A stretch of 64,000 bases of DNA, from NCBI RefSeq assembly GCF_910596095.1, contig NC_056539.1, positions 5,264,001-5,328,000 on the forward strand, given 5' to 3'. Below the pieces are notes generated by a model. The model did no database searches and was not told where the DNA came from. It saw only the letters and a list, made by a program, of their open reading frames with translations. A program made the translations under genes and the position numbers. This document shows, in pieces, positions 1 to 14,676 of the stretch. Every line of letters starts with the position of its first letter. Position 1 is the first letter of the stretch. Source of the DNA: Thunnus maccoyii. Taxonomy: Eukaryota; Chordata; Actinopteri; Scombriformes; Scombridae.

Positions 1-607
1 ATGGAACGCGGGTGCAATGCCGAGCAGCATACCACCCTGTTTCGCCCCTAATGAACATCAATCAAAGGCGCATTTTTACAGCGGTACAGACCACCAGCTA
101 TACACTCACAAGGCAATGCAATTAAAAGCATCTTATTTCTGGACTGGAAAATATTTCCTTTGCCACTGTCTGGTAGAGGAAAATGTTTTAGAAAAAAAAA
201 AATCAAAGCAGGAAGGAGCAGCTTGTAGAAAGGAATCCCAGGCATGTAACCAGTGGCTGGGGCAGATTTTCTGGGCAGGGTGACATCCCAACTGCTGCTT
301 GGTCTTTCTCTCTTAACTGCCAGACTCTTATGTTTGTTAACTGGAGGCCGACATTCCCTGGACGGCTCCCGCAGCAAAGATCAGGGTGGCTGGAATTCTT
401 GGAGACACGTGGCACAGGAGCATCTCAAAGTGGACACAGCAGCTCATGAACAGATAAAGCAAGCTGTGTGGACTGTTTATTGTCAGAGCCCTGCAGTCAT
501 GATTAGGGGGTTTTTAGCAGCAGACAGACTGTTGCCATGCAGAAGCACTTTCCTTACAAAAGACATTCTATACACCAGCAAGAAAAATAAGAACTGAAAC
601 TAGAAGA

Positions 608-1210
608 AGAGTCTACAACCATGCTAGTGGCTCTGTGAGGTTGTGATTACAGTAGGCACAGCAGAACTTTGGGCGAAATGCTAATGTCAGCATGCAAACA
701 TTCTCACAATGATACTAACATGCTGATGTTTGGCAGGTAATATTTGATGTTCACCATCTTAATTTAGCATGTTAGCATGCTAACATTTACCAATTAGTAC
801 TAAATGCAAAGTTTAGCCGAGGCTGATTGGAATGTCATTAGTTTTGGTCACAATAAAATAAATGTATGCGTTTGGTCACACACAAAAGTATGACATAATG
901 ATGGCGCTGGATGAAAAGTTCAGGGATCACCAGGTATTACATGAATTTCTGTACCAAATTCATGACAATCCATCCAATAGTTTGAGATATTTCACTCAAA
1001 ACGTGTCAACCTCATGGTGGCGCTAGAGGAAAATTCAGAGGATCACCAAAGTAACAACAATACATCCTCTGGGGAAGACGAAGGTCTCTACAAAATTTCA
1101 TGGCAATCCATCCAATAGCTGTTGAGATATTTGGACCAAACTGGTGGACCAGTATACCAAAATCCAACATTGGCATCTCTTAAGAGCCACGCTAGCGGCA
1201 TGACTCCATA
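608..1210 (+). mobile_element. dispersed element with short inverted ends (family E, copy 1)
   Basis: The left end reads agagtctacaaccatgctag and the right end is an imperfect inverted match (agagccacgctagcggcat). Inside are runs of gctaacatgctaac type and two copies of the motif catggcaatccatccaatag, near 960 and 1100. The layout matches a very common non-coding fish DNA-transposon-like repeat. Partial relatives occur at 32266-32451 (reverse orientation) and 37565-37905. It has no coding capacity. I do not know its formal family name. Confidence 0.65.
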
Positions 1211-4200
1211 TCTTGTAATTCCCTCCATAGACAGAGGCGAAGTCAGACCTGGTAGGCAATTGTGTGAGAAACCTACCCATGGAAACAGGATCTGCAGTGA
1301 CCCAATTGTTGAGTGGGTTGTGCTGATAATATGTCACAAGGGGACAACATGGAGAGGGGGGGGGGGGTGGTAATTACACATCTCAAACTGCAGCAATAAT
1401 TCATTCATGAATGACTAATGCTAATGGTTTTGTGTAGGCACAATGCTGGCCAGGACAGACATTTTTTGTTTCGTTCCCACAAAGCATAACATGAAAAATG
1501 TTCTTTTGCTAAGACGCTACATAATACTATATGTATTACATTAATCTAATGCATATGGTTCACATTGTAAATATTTTTCCAGGTGAACATGAAAAAAGTT
1601 GAATTCAGTGGCTTAAGGAGCCCCAGCTGCACACGTGATACTTTCTGCGCCCTGTGGCAAAAATTGATGAGGCTGTTTGTCCTACTTCAAAGCAAACATG
1701 TGTCTACATTATAGCTGTGCAGATAGGACAGCTAATCTCAAGTGGTATCTGCATGCATCCAGGGCACTTGGAGGCCACCCCGTGCATGCCGATCCTGGCT
1801 TGAATTCCCAGAAGTAGAGGTGCATGTGCATAAATAACATTAAGAACGTAAATCCCTGGAAGTCAAAGATTTATTTTCACAAGCAACATGGACTACATCG
1901 TAGTTCCTGTGAACAGAAGAAAGCTGCCAAAGATATCACACATGAGAACAGAAGGTCTTGAATGCATTCAGTTCTGTCTCTTACAGATCAAACAGGCTCT
2001 TCCTTTGCTTACATGAAAAAAATTGAAGTGTGACATGTGTGGCAAAAGGGAAATAAACAGCTTCATGTGCAGACATATGAGCTATTTCCATCAGTCATAA
2101 CATATGGTTGCAGATGGAACTTGCACCCACCCAAAAAAAAAAAAAAGTACACAACCAGTGCCAGCTTTCTGGTTATGAATGCAATACATCAGAACTGGTG
2201 ATCAAATGAGTATTAACCACATTACTTCCTGCACAGGGAAGAGCCACTCCCGCCTCTGCCCATAGCTAACCGACATGAGTAGGAATGTGTATGTGTGTGA
2301 TGGGGGGAGTGGGAGGGAGAAATGGGGGGGTTGTGCAGGAAGCGGACGTAGTGCAACCGAGCAGGAGAGAGGAAGATGCCCATATATGAGCAGACGCTTA
2401 TGAAACAGGATGGAAGACACGCCTGAGGAGGCCTGGGATCTCCCTGGGGTGCCACAATAATGCGGTAAATGTATACACACAGTACAAACACACACACCCT
2501 GGCAATCAAAATCTCAAGTTGCATTGAGCCCAAACTTTCATTCAACCTGACACATCTATCCTACCTGAAATCTTGCTCTTATGTAATGATCTGTATATGA
2601 TAACAGTATAGTCAGGTATCGGGAAGATCCATTTTAGGCCACAAAATAGATGCTACTGACCCAGCAGGATCAGTGTTGAGAGCATGTTTCTGTTTCTGCA
2701 AACTGCTCAGAATAAAGTGAGACCATGCAGCCAATTACCAATACAGCTGCATGCTCACAAAAACAGCCTTTGTTTAACACCTGCATCACGCCTGTGTCAC
2801 TTTGTTACTCTCACATTTAATTACAGGTGATGTTCATGGAAACAAATGTTAACAGATCTCTTTGACAGCTTTGTCTCAAACAAACAAACTACATTTCTAA
2901 AAAAATATCTAGCCTACACACATTATAATTCTTGCTCCTGCCATGTTGTTAGGTGACTAATCTCCTGATGATACTATATTTTATTTTATTCATACCATCT
3001 TATTTTGATATAAGTCTATGTTTCTTCTCTGGGTGCAATTCCTGCCCTTATGAATTTTCCCCTTTTTTCCTCCTATGGAAAGATATTGTATTGTGTTGTT
3101 CTCATGCAGAATATCTCCTGTGTGAAGAACTGTGCACGATATTTATTACTCAACACATGCGGTTCGTCAGACGCTACAATGATGTGATGAGCTCTTGTGC
3201 TTTATAGGAAACATTCACCACTTCAGTTTTTCACATGTGAACAAAGCTACAGAAATGTGCAGACTTACTGTGCATGCTGAGGTATGCAACTATGTTGTTG
3301 TGGAGTCTGTGCTGAGACGTTCAAAAGATAGAGATAATAGACTGCCAAATCCTGCCATCATGTGGAGGAAATGTATTATTACAGAGCACAGGAACGTTGG
3401 AGCTCAAACCATTCTAAAGACAAAACTACAAGTTCTGTTGTGTAGATATTATTCTGGTCTCTGGTCAGATTTTTCTGGTCAGCAGGTTTTTGCAGTACAA
3501 GATAGTTCACATCTGCTGCATGCCTAATGAATAGATCAATGGTAATGTATTAAAAAGTTATGACATTTAATGGAACATCCAGGTGAAAGCTTCTGCCATG
3601 ATCAGCTTCCAAGATCAGCAAAAAAATAAAAACATAAAAATAGTGAACATCTAATAAATAACTAGATGATTTGTTGTTGTTTTTCTTTTTTTGTTGTAAA
3701 TTACTACCTAATTTTACTTCTTACTACAAAGACAAAAAAAAATCACCCTTTCACTGAACTAGTCACAACTTGTACAAGTAGACATTGCTTTGTTTTAAGG
3801 GATCACTGATCTAATGAATCTTTAATGCTGCAACAACTCACATTAGAGCTAAAACAACAGACTCTGATGATTCATGTAGACTTAAGAATCTGCATCTAAT
3901 GATATAAACATTTTTTGAACAGCAGTCTTATAAAGATGTGCTCCAGCAATTTAGTATTGCACTTCCAAAACACTGTGTGACTCACAAAAGACAGATTTAA
4001 AAACCAATAGTCAAAAATGGAAGCAACAGAGGCAGAGAAATCCTTTTAGTCACTTAGCTCCGACAACACTAGAGCCTACATTTCCCATGTTCCCATAACA
4101 ACTAATACCATATTTTCATTACACCTTCCCTGCTTGCTAAATGCCCTCACCTTTCACACCCCACATCTCCAGTTTATAACACAGGCTTTCTGTTAAAAAT

Positions 4201-7200
4201 GTTCTGCCTCAGATCCCATCAAAGTTATTTTGTCAAACTTGACAAAGCTTCTCCAGAGCCACAGAAGATATTACATGCTCCTCATATCTACTTAACTGAC
4301 CTTTACATGTAAAATCTGTGAAGTTCCCCTATAAGGCAACATGGGACACAAATACTTAGAACAGTCACAATCTACCAATGCTACATATTCCTCATTTAGA
4401 ATAAGGAAGAAAATTGATTGGTTGTTTACCTGCCAAGGCAAGTTGCAAAAGTAACGAATTTACCAGCAAAATGAAAGTGTAATTTCCTGCTTTCTGCCAT
4501 TTACAACAGCATTGTGAATTCTCTTACAACCACTGGAGGGCAGCACTTCCCAAGCAGTTAACAAAGTCTGACCTGAGATATGTAAGACTTATGAGGATTG
4601 GGTGTGATTAATAATGCACAGACTGGTGAAGCAATGCTTGCAACATGATCCTTCTCTCAATTACAGGAAAGGCTGTGGGACGCTACTGGCAACAGTTGAC
4701 TCTGATGGGAGCCAGTCTGCAGACAGAGTCACTGACCTGTGTGGGAAGAGATGTCAAGGAGCATGTACTGGAGGCTCCAGTCTGTGTGACCAGCATAAAT
4801 CTGGAAAGAAAAGCAAAGGAAATGTGTTGGAATTACACCAAAAAGTCCAAAATTCAAATGGGTTTTCAACACAAGAGAGTCAGATTTTCCAGTGAGCATG
4901 GAAAGGTGGTCCACTAATGTTCATGACATTCAAGATATTTCTCATGGGCCTCATCAGGAACACTAACTGTTTTTCTAAATACAGAAAATGGTTGATGTAT
5001 TAGTCCTCCAGCAGAGGGCAAACAAAAGCTGGCAAGTTTGAGCTCCCACAGTGTGATGAATGCCAATGCAGTGAAACCAGTTTCCCTATCATTTAGGGAA
5101 AATGTTGCGCACTGGCAGGCCAATTCTGTTGTGGGAAGAGGGACTCAGGCCTTTGCTCCATTGGCATTCATTACCACATTCCAGTGAAACCAGTTAAATG
5201 GCCAGTCCTTTGGTCTGAGAACTCTGTGTGTCTGTACACTTTCAGTCAGGACAACAAGAGGAGGCTGGATTTGGTGGTGTGAACTAGAGAGCAGACAGTC
5301 CAAAATTGTTTACTTATTTTCTACTGTTTATTCACTTTCACCACTTACATTTCTTCCTCATTGAAAGTCCTCATCCATCATAAACGCTTATATATAAATA
5401 CTGTACTGTATAAAGGAGAATTTGGACATGGTATTTGCCATAAAAGATGGAAAGCTGGAAACAAGGTTGATGAGAGCAGTAAGACTGAACCATAACCATA
5501 GTTGTGACCCGTAAAACCAAAGAAATGAGCTAAGAAATGTTAAAACGCTCGGCAGAGCTGAGAGGACCTGCAGAGTCTGCTGATAATTATCTGTAAGTTT
5601 ATCACTACAAATGACTCTTATCACATTACACATTGTGATTTGATCCATTGGTATTATAAAAAATATTGATTTGTGCAGCTTTAAGCACCAAAAATGTATT
5701 AATGTATTGCATTTTGTTTGAAAATGCAAACAAAAGCTTTGCACACCATCAAAATCCAACACACAGGAACCTGCTATCACTACTTTCACGCTTATTGAAA
5801 AGGTTTTACCTTATTAAGAGTTTTATGATACTGCAAAAGGTTTGTTTAACAGCAGAGTGAAATGAGGTTATGTAATTGAATTGTGATAAAATACACATCT
5901 TTTCAAAACGTTTTCATATTTAAATATACCTGAACATAAAGATGGTTTTAAAAGTTATTGACTGGGTCTTTAAAATCAAAAGCTGTCACTGTCACAACCA
6001 TGCTGGCCAGCAAATTTCTGACTGAATGAATAAGATGTTTTCAGCCATTTCTGTCAATTTGAAAGAAAAGGAAGCATGCTGGCAAGGACACAGTAAACAA
6101 CTGCTTGGATTATACTTGTGTGCAGGTGTGTGAAAATATGGAAGTAAACTATCTACAGAAAGACATTTTACATCTTTGAACGTTACTGGAAGGGAGGAGA
6201 CATGTTTGTTTTAAAAATGAAATACATTTTCATCCTAAAATCTAGCACTAGTACATTGCGATGACAAAGAATTAGTGTAGATTACCAGAATAAACGAATA
6301 ATAACTGTTAATCTGTTACACCAACACTCAGAGGACTGTTTGTACAACGCTGAGAACAAACATGTTTTATTACCTGCTGTGTTCCAGTTGCTAAGCAACC
6401 CCTGACTTCCTTGTCTAGTTTATAATTCACCATACTGTCCAGTATCACTGCAGTGTGGTGGAGGGTTGTCGTGTGTTTCAAGTCAGTATAAATAATATTA
6501 ATGTAGCCTAACAGGAATTAAACACCATAGAATAAAGAATGTGATATTATTATAAAGCTTTATGCAAGGAGTATTTACAAATCTGTGCTACACATACAAC
6601 AACACACGGTTAGCTAAAGACTCACTACCTGTGATGTCATCCAGGTCCCCTAGGGTAACAGACACATGCTGGGACAATATGCTCTTCTACTTCCACTACA
6701 CTACTACACTAGAGTTATTTATTTAAACTAAGTTAAAATTTTCATTAAATATCTTTTTTGGAATGAGGTACAAACAATACTGGACTTTAAAGTGTATTAA
6801 CACATTCTACTCAGTTTACATAATCAAATATTGCTATCTTTTCATTAAACCATTAAGCCATTTTACCCTTTACAATATTGACTTTAATTCATTGCTACCT
6901 AAAAAGGCTCATTCCTAATGTTTAACTTCTATAACTTATCAAACCATCTAAACAGGTACACATATCTGTGGCATAGAAGTAAATAAATTCTTACTTCTAG
7001 ATTTGGAGCATTTGTCATCGTTGCTATAGACTGTCTTTTGTATTTATAGAAGTGACGTGTTCGATAGGTGTACCTTAATTAAAACACCCTCGGAGATATA
7101 CACAGCGCATCCCAACCAATCAATTAAACATCCCTGCGTATCTCACCTGATGGGATGAATAAAGAGAAGACAATTAAATTTAATGACAGGAGACTCATTC

Positions 7201-8744
7201 CCCCAGTGCTGTACAGATACACCACAGAGACCTGGAGTGTGTTTGTGTAATTGTGTCAGCTGAGCTTCATGTCATGCAGGACAGCACGAAGCACATGCCT
7301 ATAAATATCCCACTACAGCAATATGACAAGGGCCACAATGTCAGTGAGATCATTCACAGGTCAACCTCGCTGGTGACCACATATGCACCCTGTCATTCTG
7401 GAAAGACATCCTGCCACAGAGGAGGGCAGAGGGTGCAACAGTGAGGCAGCAGAAACAGATCATATCAGTGATGGAGCTTCCTGTTAGCCCTAGTGAAAAG
7501 TTATCTCTACAACAAAAGGGATCTTTAATTGGAATTCATAAGCAACAAAAATATGTCCAGCATTGATTTAGAGTGCGATGTTTGTGGCTCATATTCATAC
7601 CTGTTACCTCACCACAGAGTGCTTAAAATCACAGTCACACGGCCCAAAAGAGGCTGACAGTAAGAGCTTTGACTTATTAATTAGCATTCAGTGTGTGAAT
7701 GCATGTGTGGCTTTCCCAGTAACATGGACAACCATGGAGGCTTAATTTCATCTATGCTGCTACCAGGTTGCCATGGCAACACTCTATTTGGACTATTTGA
7801 CATCAGCATCCCCCGCCCCAGTCAAACACATCTTTGCTTTTATTCCCAAAACCTGTGTGAATGCTTTCTCCTTCATATTCTCCCCCACGAGCTAAATACA
7901 CCTGATATATTGTAGCACTCTAATATACATGTATATATCTATAATGAACCAAACCTACTGTACATCAAACAATTTCAGTGTTTAAAGATAGTTGCACCTA
8001 GTCTGCAGCTACACTGGAAATGTAACAAAATGTAACATTATGGCATAAGGGTGGTCACACAGTCCTGATGTATGTACATTTATACACACTAGCATTCTTG
8101 TTATGATCAGGTTTTTGAAGTATTCTGTAACAATAAAAAGCAAAACATAAACACAATAAGCAATCTAAAAAGTTATTTCTAAAGAAACCAGAAATTACAT
8201 TTGTCCTGTTGCAGAGCTTTAATCATTGTCTTTTTTAAGAAGATGACAGAACTTAAATGTCACAGCAGTTACAATCACATTTAGAGGGCAGCAATAGCTT
8301 TTTGCTTCTGGAGTGATGAATTTGGACTTTTGTTGCGCTAAGACCATCAACTCATCTTGGTTACTATGGCAATAGTGTATTGAATTTGAATTTAAACTTA
8401 AAGGACAGCTAATCTTAAACAGATATACTCTTAAAACATAAAAAACACACAAATATAAATATACTCAAATATACTCTTAGATGGAAGAATCGCCTCAATG
8501 CTGATGTATTTCATTGATTTTTAAAAACCATCAATGTGTGTTTATAATTTCTGAATATAACTGAACAGATAATCTATTATAATCTATAATAATATTACAG
8601 TATTATATTATTATGTATGTACAGTTTAGCCTGTGGTTCCCAACATTCTGGTGACATGTTAAACTTTAACAATGTCTGCTTGTGACCCAAAGCCAAAATA
8701 TATTTAATTTGCAACAATATATTACAAAGAAAAGCAGCAAATTC

Positions 8745-8885
8745 ACATATTAAAGAGGCTGGAACCAGATTGTTTTTGGCATTTTTGCTTTAAATATGAC
8801 TTAAATTAATAATCAGTTATCAATTGATGACAATTTGTTTTCTGTCAATCCATAATGCAATTCAGCAACTAATGATTTCAGGACT
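8745..8885. repeat. fragment of dispersed repeat family F
   Basis: The segment around gaggctggaaccagattg followed by tttttggcatttttgct matches the distal part of the element at 10305-10640, including the stretch resembling a cgat/atcaatt-rich end. It is a diverged, truncated copy. Confidence 0.5.
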
Positions 8886-9339
8886 TTGCTGGAATCTCAC
8901 TATATACTATATCACTATATACAGTATATACTATATACTGAGCAAATTATGCCACAGTGGAAAAGTCTGTTAACATAATTACACTGCCAAAGAGTAAAGT
9001 GAAAGAAGCTGCTTTTATCCAGCAATGTTTAAATTTGACAAATTAGGATGTTTGGTCAGAGCCTGTTTGATACCACAGAAGATGTTGAATCTGATCCTGA
9101 ATATGAACAAAGCCAAAATTAAGAGGGACAATAGTGTGTGTGCATGTAAACATACTATCAATTTTAAAATGGAATGTATTTGAGGAAAAGCCAATATAAC
9201 CAATATGGCCCATTGTGAAAGGCTGTTATGACTTGCTGATAAGCAGTTAATGCTTTGTGTACCAAGCAGCCCTGCCATGAGTGACATACAGTAGCCTCCT
9301 GATACTCAGCGACTGTATAATACTTTCATCACTCTGATA

Positions 9340-9660
9340 CGCTCCAGCGAGGAGGCTGAGAGATCTCTGACGTGTGTCAAAGCAGGAGGACATTTTTCAC
9401 ATATTGCTGTGGACTAACGGGGCTGGAGGCTGGCGGCGGCGGCTCCAGTGTGTTGACTAGAAGCATTCTCTGAAGGTCTTTGTGACCACAGCAGTGACGC
9501 ACAGACCAGCTCCCTGGAGGCCGAGCGTGGAATTTGAGTCGAGGGATAGAGGGGAGGAAGGGGGGCAACACTCTCACAAGATTAAACAGCGCTACGGTCT
9601 GCACCAGTGACTGTGGTGTAACCAGGCAACAAGGCCAAACCCACGTCAGCACCAAAAACC
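9340..9660. other. GC-richer island in AT-rich intergenic DNA, function unknown
   Basis: This block contains ggcggcggcggctcc, several CpGs and few A/T runs, in contrast to the flanking sequence. The open frames on both strands resemble no family I recognise. It could be a noncoding first exon, a promoter or enhancer, or a foreign fragment. Nothing in the sequence decides between these. Confidence 0.3.
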
Positions 9661-10304
9661 CACTCAGGTGGAGTCACACTGACCTGCCAGAAGCCATGCT
9701 ACTGAGAAGATCAATCTCCCGAAAACCTGAAGAATGAGCCAAATACTTTAAAAACACTTTGATTCCTTTCATGTTCTGGTCAGTTATGCAAGTGAACAAT
9801 TCACATTATGTTTATTATGTCAAAGATTCCTGAGATACAACTGATGCTGTTTGAAGAATGATCACATGATTGTATATCATGTAGTATATTATCCCTAACA
9901 ATTATTAGAGCATATGTTTGAGTGACCAACAATCAATATCCATTTGGTACATACAATAAAAGTGCTGAAACACTCATGTCATTATAGCTACTCAGCAGCC
10001 TACACATGTAAAGTAAGAGAAAACATTTGGTATTTGTCACATTATTGCAAAAAAGTAGTCTTTGAAAGTATGTTTCTATATTATATTCTAATAAAGTGTT
10101 TCATGAGTTGCAAAAAAGATGTAAATACAATATAAGTAATCAGCTGAAGCCCCCATCTCTGTTTAGGCTTTGAAAATCAGGATCCATTCATGTCTCATTC
10201 AATGTTTGCCACTGCAGGTGTTTTTAATTCAAGTGAAAGAAATTCATATCTGTGAGTCCGACTGACCGAAAGTTGTTCTGCACATTGGAACTCTACAGTT
10301 ACCA

Positions 10305-10640
10305 CTTTAATCTGCCGATTATTTCTTGATTAATCAATTAGTTGTTTGGTCTATCAAAATGTCAGAAAACTGATAAATGTCGATCACTGTTTCCCAAAGC
10401 CCGACATGCAACAACAAATGTCTTGTTTTGTCCTGACCAGCAGTCCACAACCCAAAGATATTCAGTCTACTGTCATAGAAAATGAAATAACCAGAACAAA
10501 TTCACATTTAAGAAGCTGAAACAAGAGATTTTTTTTTTCTTTAAAAAATAACTCAAAATAATTAATGGATTATCAACATAATTCATTTTCTGTCGATCAA
10601 CTAATAGATCAATCGACTAATCGTTGCAGCTATACCCCAC
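10305..10640. repeat. dispersed repeat family F, near-complete copy
   Basis: The left end contains gccgattatttcttgattaa and the right end ctaatcgattaatcg-like sequence finishing in actaatcgttgcagct. Between them lies a passage (gtcttgttttgtcc, cccaaagatattcag) that I recognise as a very common fish interspersed repeat. It is non-coding. A fragment lies at 8745-8885, and a short related piece may lie near 11208-11290. Confidence 0.6.
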
Positions 10641-11935
10641 TTACAACGCCTTTGCTATTATTTTATTTGTTTGTGAAAGTACGTTTGGGCAGTAAAATCA
10701 TTGTTATTATGATTCTGTCATGAGTAGGACCAGGAATCAAACCAGCATTTAACAACTATCTCAGAGGCTGTTTGTGTCAGTGTAGAAGATGTCTTCCTAT
10801 GAAGCCACACGCAGCACAAACCAGCACTGCAGTCACCACCTCATCAGTTGAAATGAGGATAAATCAAATCCAGGATTAGCTTAAAACAAAGACCAAAGTT
10901 TAGCAGCCAAAGCCAAGGATCAAGCACACAGAGACTCAACAGAGTTTAAACTGAGATCATGGACTGCTTTATTTAAATGATTTACTGAAATTGTAATAAT
11001 GATAATGTGTGGGTGCACATAATTAAAACTGTCAAACTTTTTACTATTTGGCATCAGGCAGAGAGACAAATACATACAAAACTATAGAAATGTGTAAATA
11101 CTGCAAACGATCTGCCTAAATGCCTCATGTAGATTATAAAAACATCACTCATGTCTTCCCTCTCCAAAAATTTGGTCACGATCAGTATCACAATGACAAC
11201 ATAATGTTGCTCAAGGGCTGCAGCTAACAGTTATTATCATTTTCATAATCTGATAGTCATTGTCTCCATTATTCCTAAACCCAGATTGCCTATTCCAGCT
11301 GATGCACACCTGGGCCTATAACCTGAGCTGATGTCATGGTTGGGTCAACCATCCTTATTTTTGTAATCCAAAGGCCCAAACAGCCAATTTAAATAAAAAA
11401 GAACTGAGTTTCAATGTTACTGCTGTGGCCCTGATGTGATGCAGAATTCTCTGATTTTTCCATGACTTTCAATAACTATGTTTGACCTAAACTTTTTATT
11501 CCTTTCTGATTTGTTACTGAATATTGATGCTGTTCAGTTCATCACTGCGTTTCCCTGAAATACAACCTCCACGATATAACTGAGAATCAGACTGTTTCCT
11601 CGTAGGACCACCTGTAACCTACACCCATCCATGCTGCTTATAAAAAACCTGTTTACCAGAGGATTTAAAGAATAGCTTTGAATTAAAAGCTTTGACATAC
11701 ATTTTCATGACATTACATGAAAGGCAACTTATGGACTTGTTGAGAAGACGTAATATTTATGATGTTTTACCTACATTTTACATACCTGCTTGATTGGATA
11801 GTATTGGAGGTCATAATTTATCATCTGATGTTACTTCACCACATCATCAGTGTCCATACATCGCTGCTTGTCATGTCATGTTACAGCTGCTATAAGATTA
11901 TTCATGTAATCATTGTGCTGACACACTCACCTGGA

Positions 11936-11966
<31 letters not shown>

Positions 11967-11980
11967 TCTCTCTCTCTCTC
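11936..11980. repeat. (CT)n microsatellite
   Basis: The tract is about 22 CT units with a single A interruption near 11961. The apparent Arg/Glu-repeat reading frame on the minus strand here is only this tract. Confidence 0.95.
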
Positions 11981-13544
11981 GGATCCGACAGAGTTTTTGT
12001 TTTCAAAGTCCAGCCATGAAACGATCCAGATGAAGCTCCTTGGATTAAAAAATGCTGCTCTGGTTGTGTCGATTGAGAAGTTTCCTGGCGGAGAAAATAA
12101 ACATTCAGTCTTGTTGGTGAGAAGCAGAGTGACAGCAGACACTCTCTGCTCGGAGTCTGCTGGCTGGGACTTCAGTTTCTCTGCTGTTTGGAAAAGACAC
12201 AGCGCCCTCTGTCGGCGGCTTGTCTCATGAAACATCAAACAGACAATCCACAAAAATCTCTGACATACAGTATTAATGATGAAATGTAAAAACGACAGCG
12301 GAATGTCAGAGGGGAATGTTAAAGTTCCCCTCCACCAAAAATATGTTTTTCTTCTTGTTCCTTCAGTTGGATGTTTGAGCACTACTGTGAAGAATGATGT
12401 ATGTGCAGAGTTTGACACTAGAAGGTTGTTTTCACATTTATCTGCTGAAAGTAGAAAGTTTCTCTGAGCTCGTTAAAAATCTGATCTGGAGGAGCAGGCC
12501 TATATGAGCATGATTTGTAACATCAATAGTAGCAGTTTTGAAGCCAGTTCTGATTCAACTTATACAAGTGTGATGTGGAAACATGAAGCCTCCAGTGCAC
12601 AAACACTGAGAATGGACTTTACAGTGAAGTAGGAAACATGTTGTGTCCAGAAGTTTAACTTATGAAATTAAATGTATTTACATATTTATAGATTCTGGAA
12701 TGTTTAATGAGGCAGAAAGAGGAGAAGGCAGATTTTAAAGTGGTAATTTTTGTTTTGTTTTTTTTTGTGTGGAAAAACCATATTAGACACACATTATTGT
12801 TCAAAGTACTGTTTCATATACATCTTAAAACATGTCTGGAGGGGATCTTTAGGATTAATATTGAGATTTTTCATTACGAAAACATAAGATTATAGAATAC
12901 AATGTATTGTTAAAGATTAAAGCAGTGGTTACAAACCTTTTTGGGTGGTGAGCTTTTACAAAAAAGTAATGTCTAGTTGGAGCATCAATATGTTACTAGT
13001 TCCACCAGAGATTTGCTGTCTATACTTTTGCAGATTGTGTCATTTATATAATCATTCAGGGCCATAAATGGTAAAATGACTCAGTATTTCCCAAAAAAGC
13101 AATTATTAGAGGAAAATCCATAAAATGAATGTGTGGAGCAGATTCTTCCCTACTTTAACCTGAATCACTGGATTAAATTATACATATATGGGATTACATT
13201 TGTGTCATAATAATCAAACAAAATCTCCCAAGACCCAAAAATAAATAAATAAATAAATGAAAGTGAATAAAAATAAATTGAAAACAAAAAAATGACCTTA
13301 AAGGTAGAATTTAACAATTACACAAGAGTGCTATATTTGATTACAATATTCTCCACTTTTCTTTCACCAATCAGGATTTCTCAAACTCTTTTTCAGTTTC
13401 AGTTCTGACAGTATATCAAATAGTTCAAATTAATTCCACTTTAACAGCCAAAACAGCAAATCCTAGTGCATCAATGTATCAGCATTAACAATCTATTAAT
13501 GTGATGATTATAATAGAAAACTGACAGGGGCCATTATTCTACAA

Positions 13545-13705
13545 AACAAGTACTTAAATTTTTGATATTTTAAGTACATTTAGCTGATAGAACTCACTTG
13601 TACCTAAGTAGGATTTTTGTATGAAGGACTTTTAGTTGTAACAGAGTATTTTTACATTGTTGTACAGGCACTTTTACTGAATTCTTCTTCCACCACTGAA
13701 AAGTG
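13545..13705. repeat. hAT-like 'CAGTGGTGGAAGAAG' end fragment
   Basis: The segment contains agtacttaaat, acttttagttgtaacagag and tatttttacattgttg, and ends in gaattcttcttccaccactg. This is the reverse of the CAGTGGTGGAAGAAGTA terminus that also starts the element at 62082. Only one end is visible, so it is a truncated copy of a short nonautonomous DNA element. Confidence 0.55.
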
Positions 13706-14356
13706 GTTAGCCTGTATAAACATAGTTTAGTAGTTTAGTATGAAGCAGTTTTTTTATATGACACCATCTGGCAATACTTTATTTTACAGGCCTCATTTCC
13801 TAAAGCTTCCTACAAACAAGCAATTCTTAGGAAATGATGGATCTGTAAAATACAGCCTTATAAAATATAAAAAAAAACATGTATCTCTCTTGATCTCTAT
13901 TTAGATTATGTCATTTCTCAAAACCAGACCAGACACATTTAAGACAGATTGTGGCCTCCTGTGGTCAAATCATAGCTAGGAGCAATGTTGGAGCTGAAGA
14001 GGCCAGTAAACTGAAACCAGGACTGGGAACATTTATGTGTTGACTGAGATGATACATGGTTGCATCTTTTTAAATTGCTGTTAAAAGAGAGAGAGAGAGA
14101 GATCACCAGATACCATGTACTAGTACAGTAGACAGGCATATTGTTTTTAAAAAAAGATATATAGGCGTATCTTTCTGGAACACCTAAATGGGGGAGAGCC
14201 ATTTTAAATGTTATTAGTTCAACGTGTGCTTTTCCTGCTCTTACAAGTTAAAATGTCCGCTGTAAAAAGGTCTGTTGTAATGATACAGGTGTAAGTTGTC
14301 CCAGGTGCTGGTGACAGGAGAATGAGGGAGATGTCAGTCAGCTACACCCACACACA

Positions 14357-14676
14357 CTGTGTCTGAAATCACTCCCTAGTTCACACAGTCACTACTCCCT
14401 ACTCAATGAACTTAATAGTTAACTCTTTAGTGAGCATTAACTTCATTTTACAGGTGTAGTGTTGCATGGCTGTAATTTTCATATATACCATAAGTAAGGT
14501 ATTGCACTGTGGAATTTGGAGCAAAAATAGTGTACATGCTTTGGACAATATTTTTTCATCCCATACTATACATATTATATAGTGCATAAATGTCACACTG
14601 AGAATTCAGACACTCAAATAAAAAAAATTAAAAGTAAACTGTGCACTACGTAGTACTGAGTGATTTTATGACACAG
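14357..14676. mobile_element. short inverted-repeat element (MITE)
   Basis: The left end ctgtgtctgaaatcac is mirrored by gtgattttatgacacag at the right end, giving terminal inverted repeats of about 16 bp with a few mismatches around roughly 290 bp of non-coding DNA. The start resembles that of the element at 52556-52945, so the two may belong to one superfamily. I could not define a target-site duplication. Confidence 0.55.

Noticed and set aside
253-597. 114-codon plus-strand open frame near the window start
   Set aside because: No recognisable domain, unremarkable composition and overlapping open frames on the other strand.
11927-12418. 163-codon minus-strand open frame
   Set aside because: Its end is made of the CT microsatellite and the rest looks like dispersed repeat sequence; no domain is visible.
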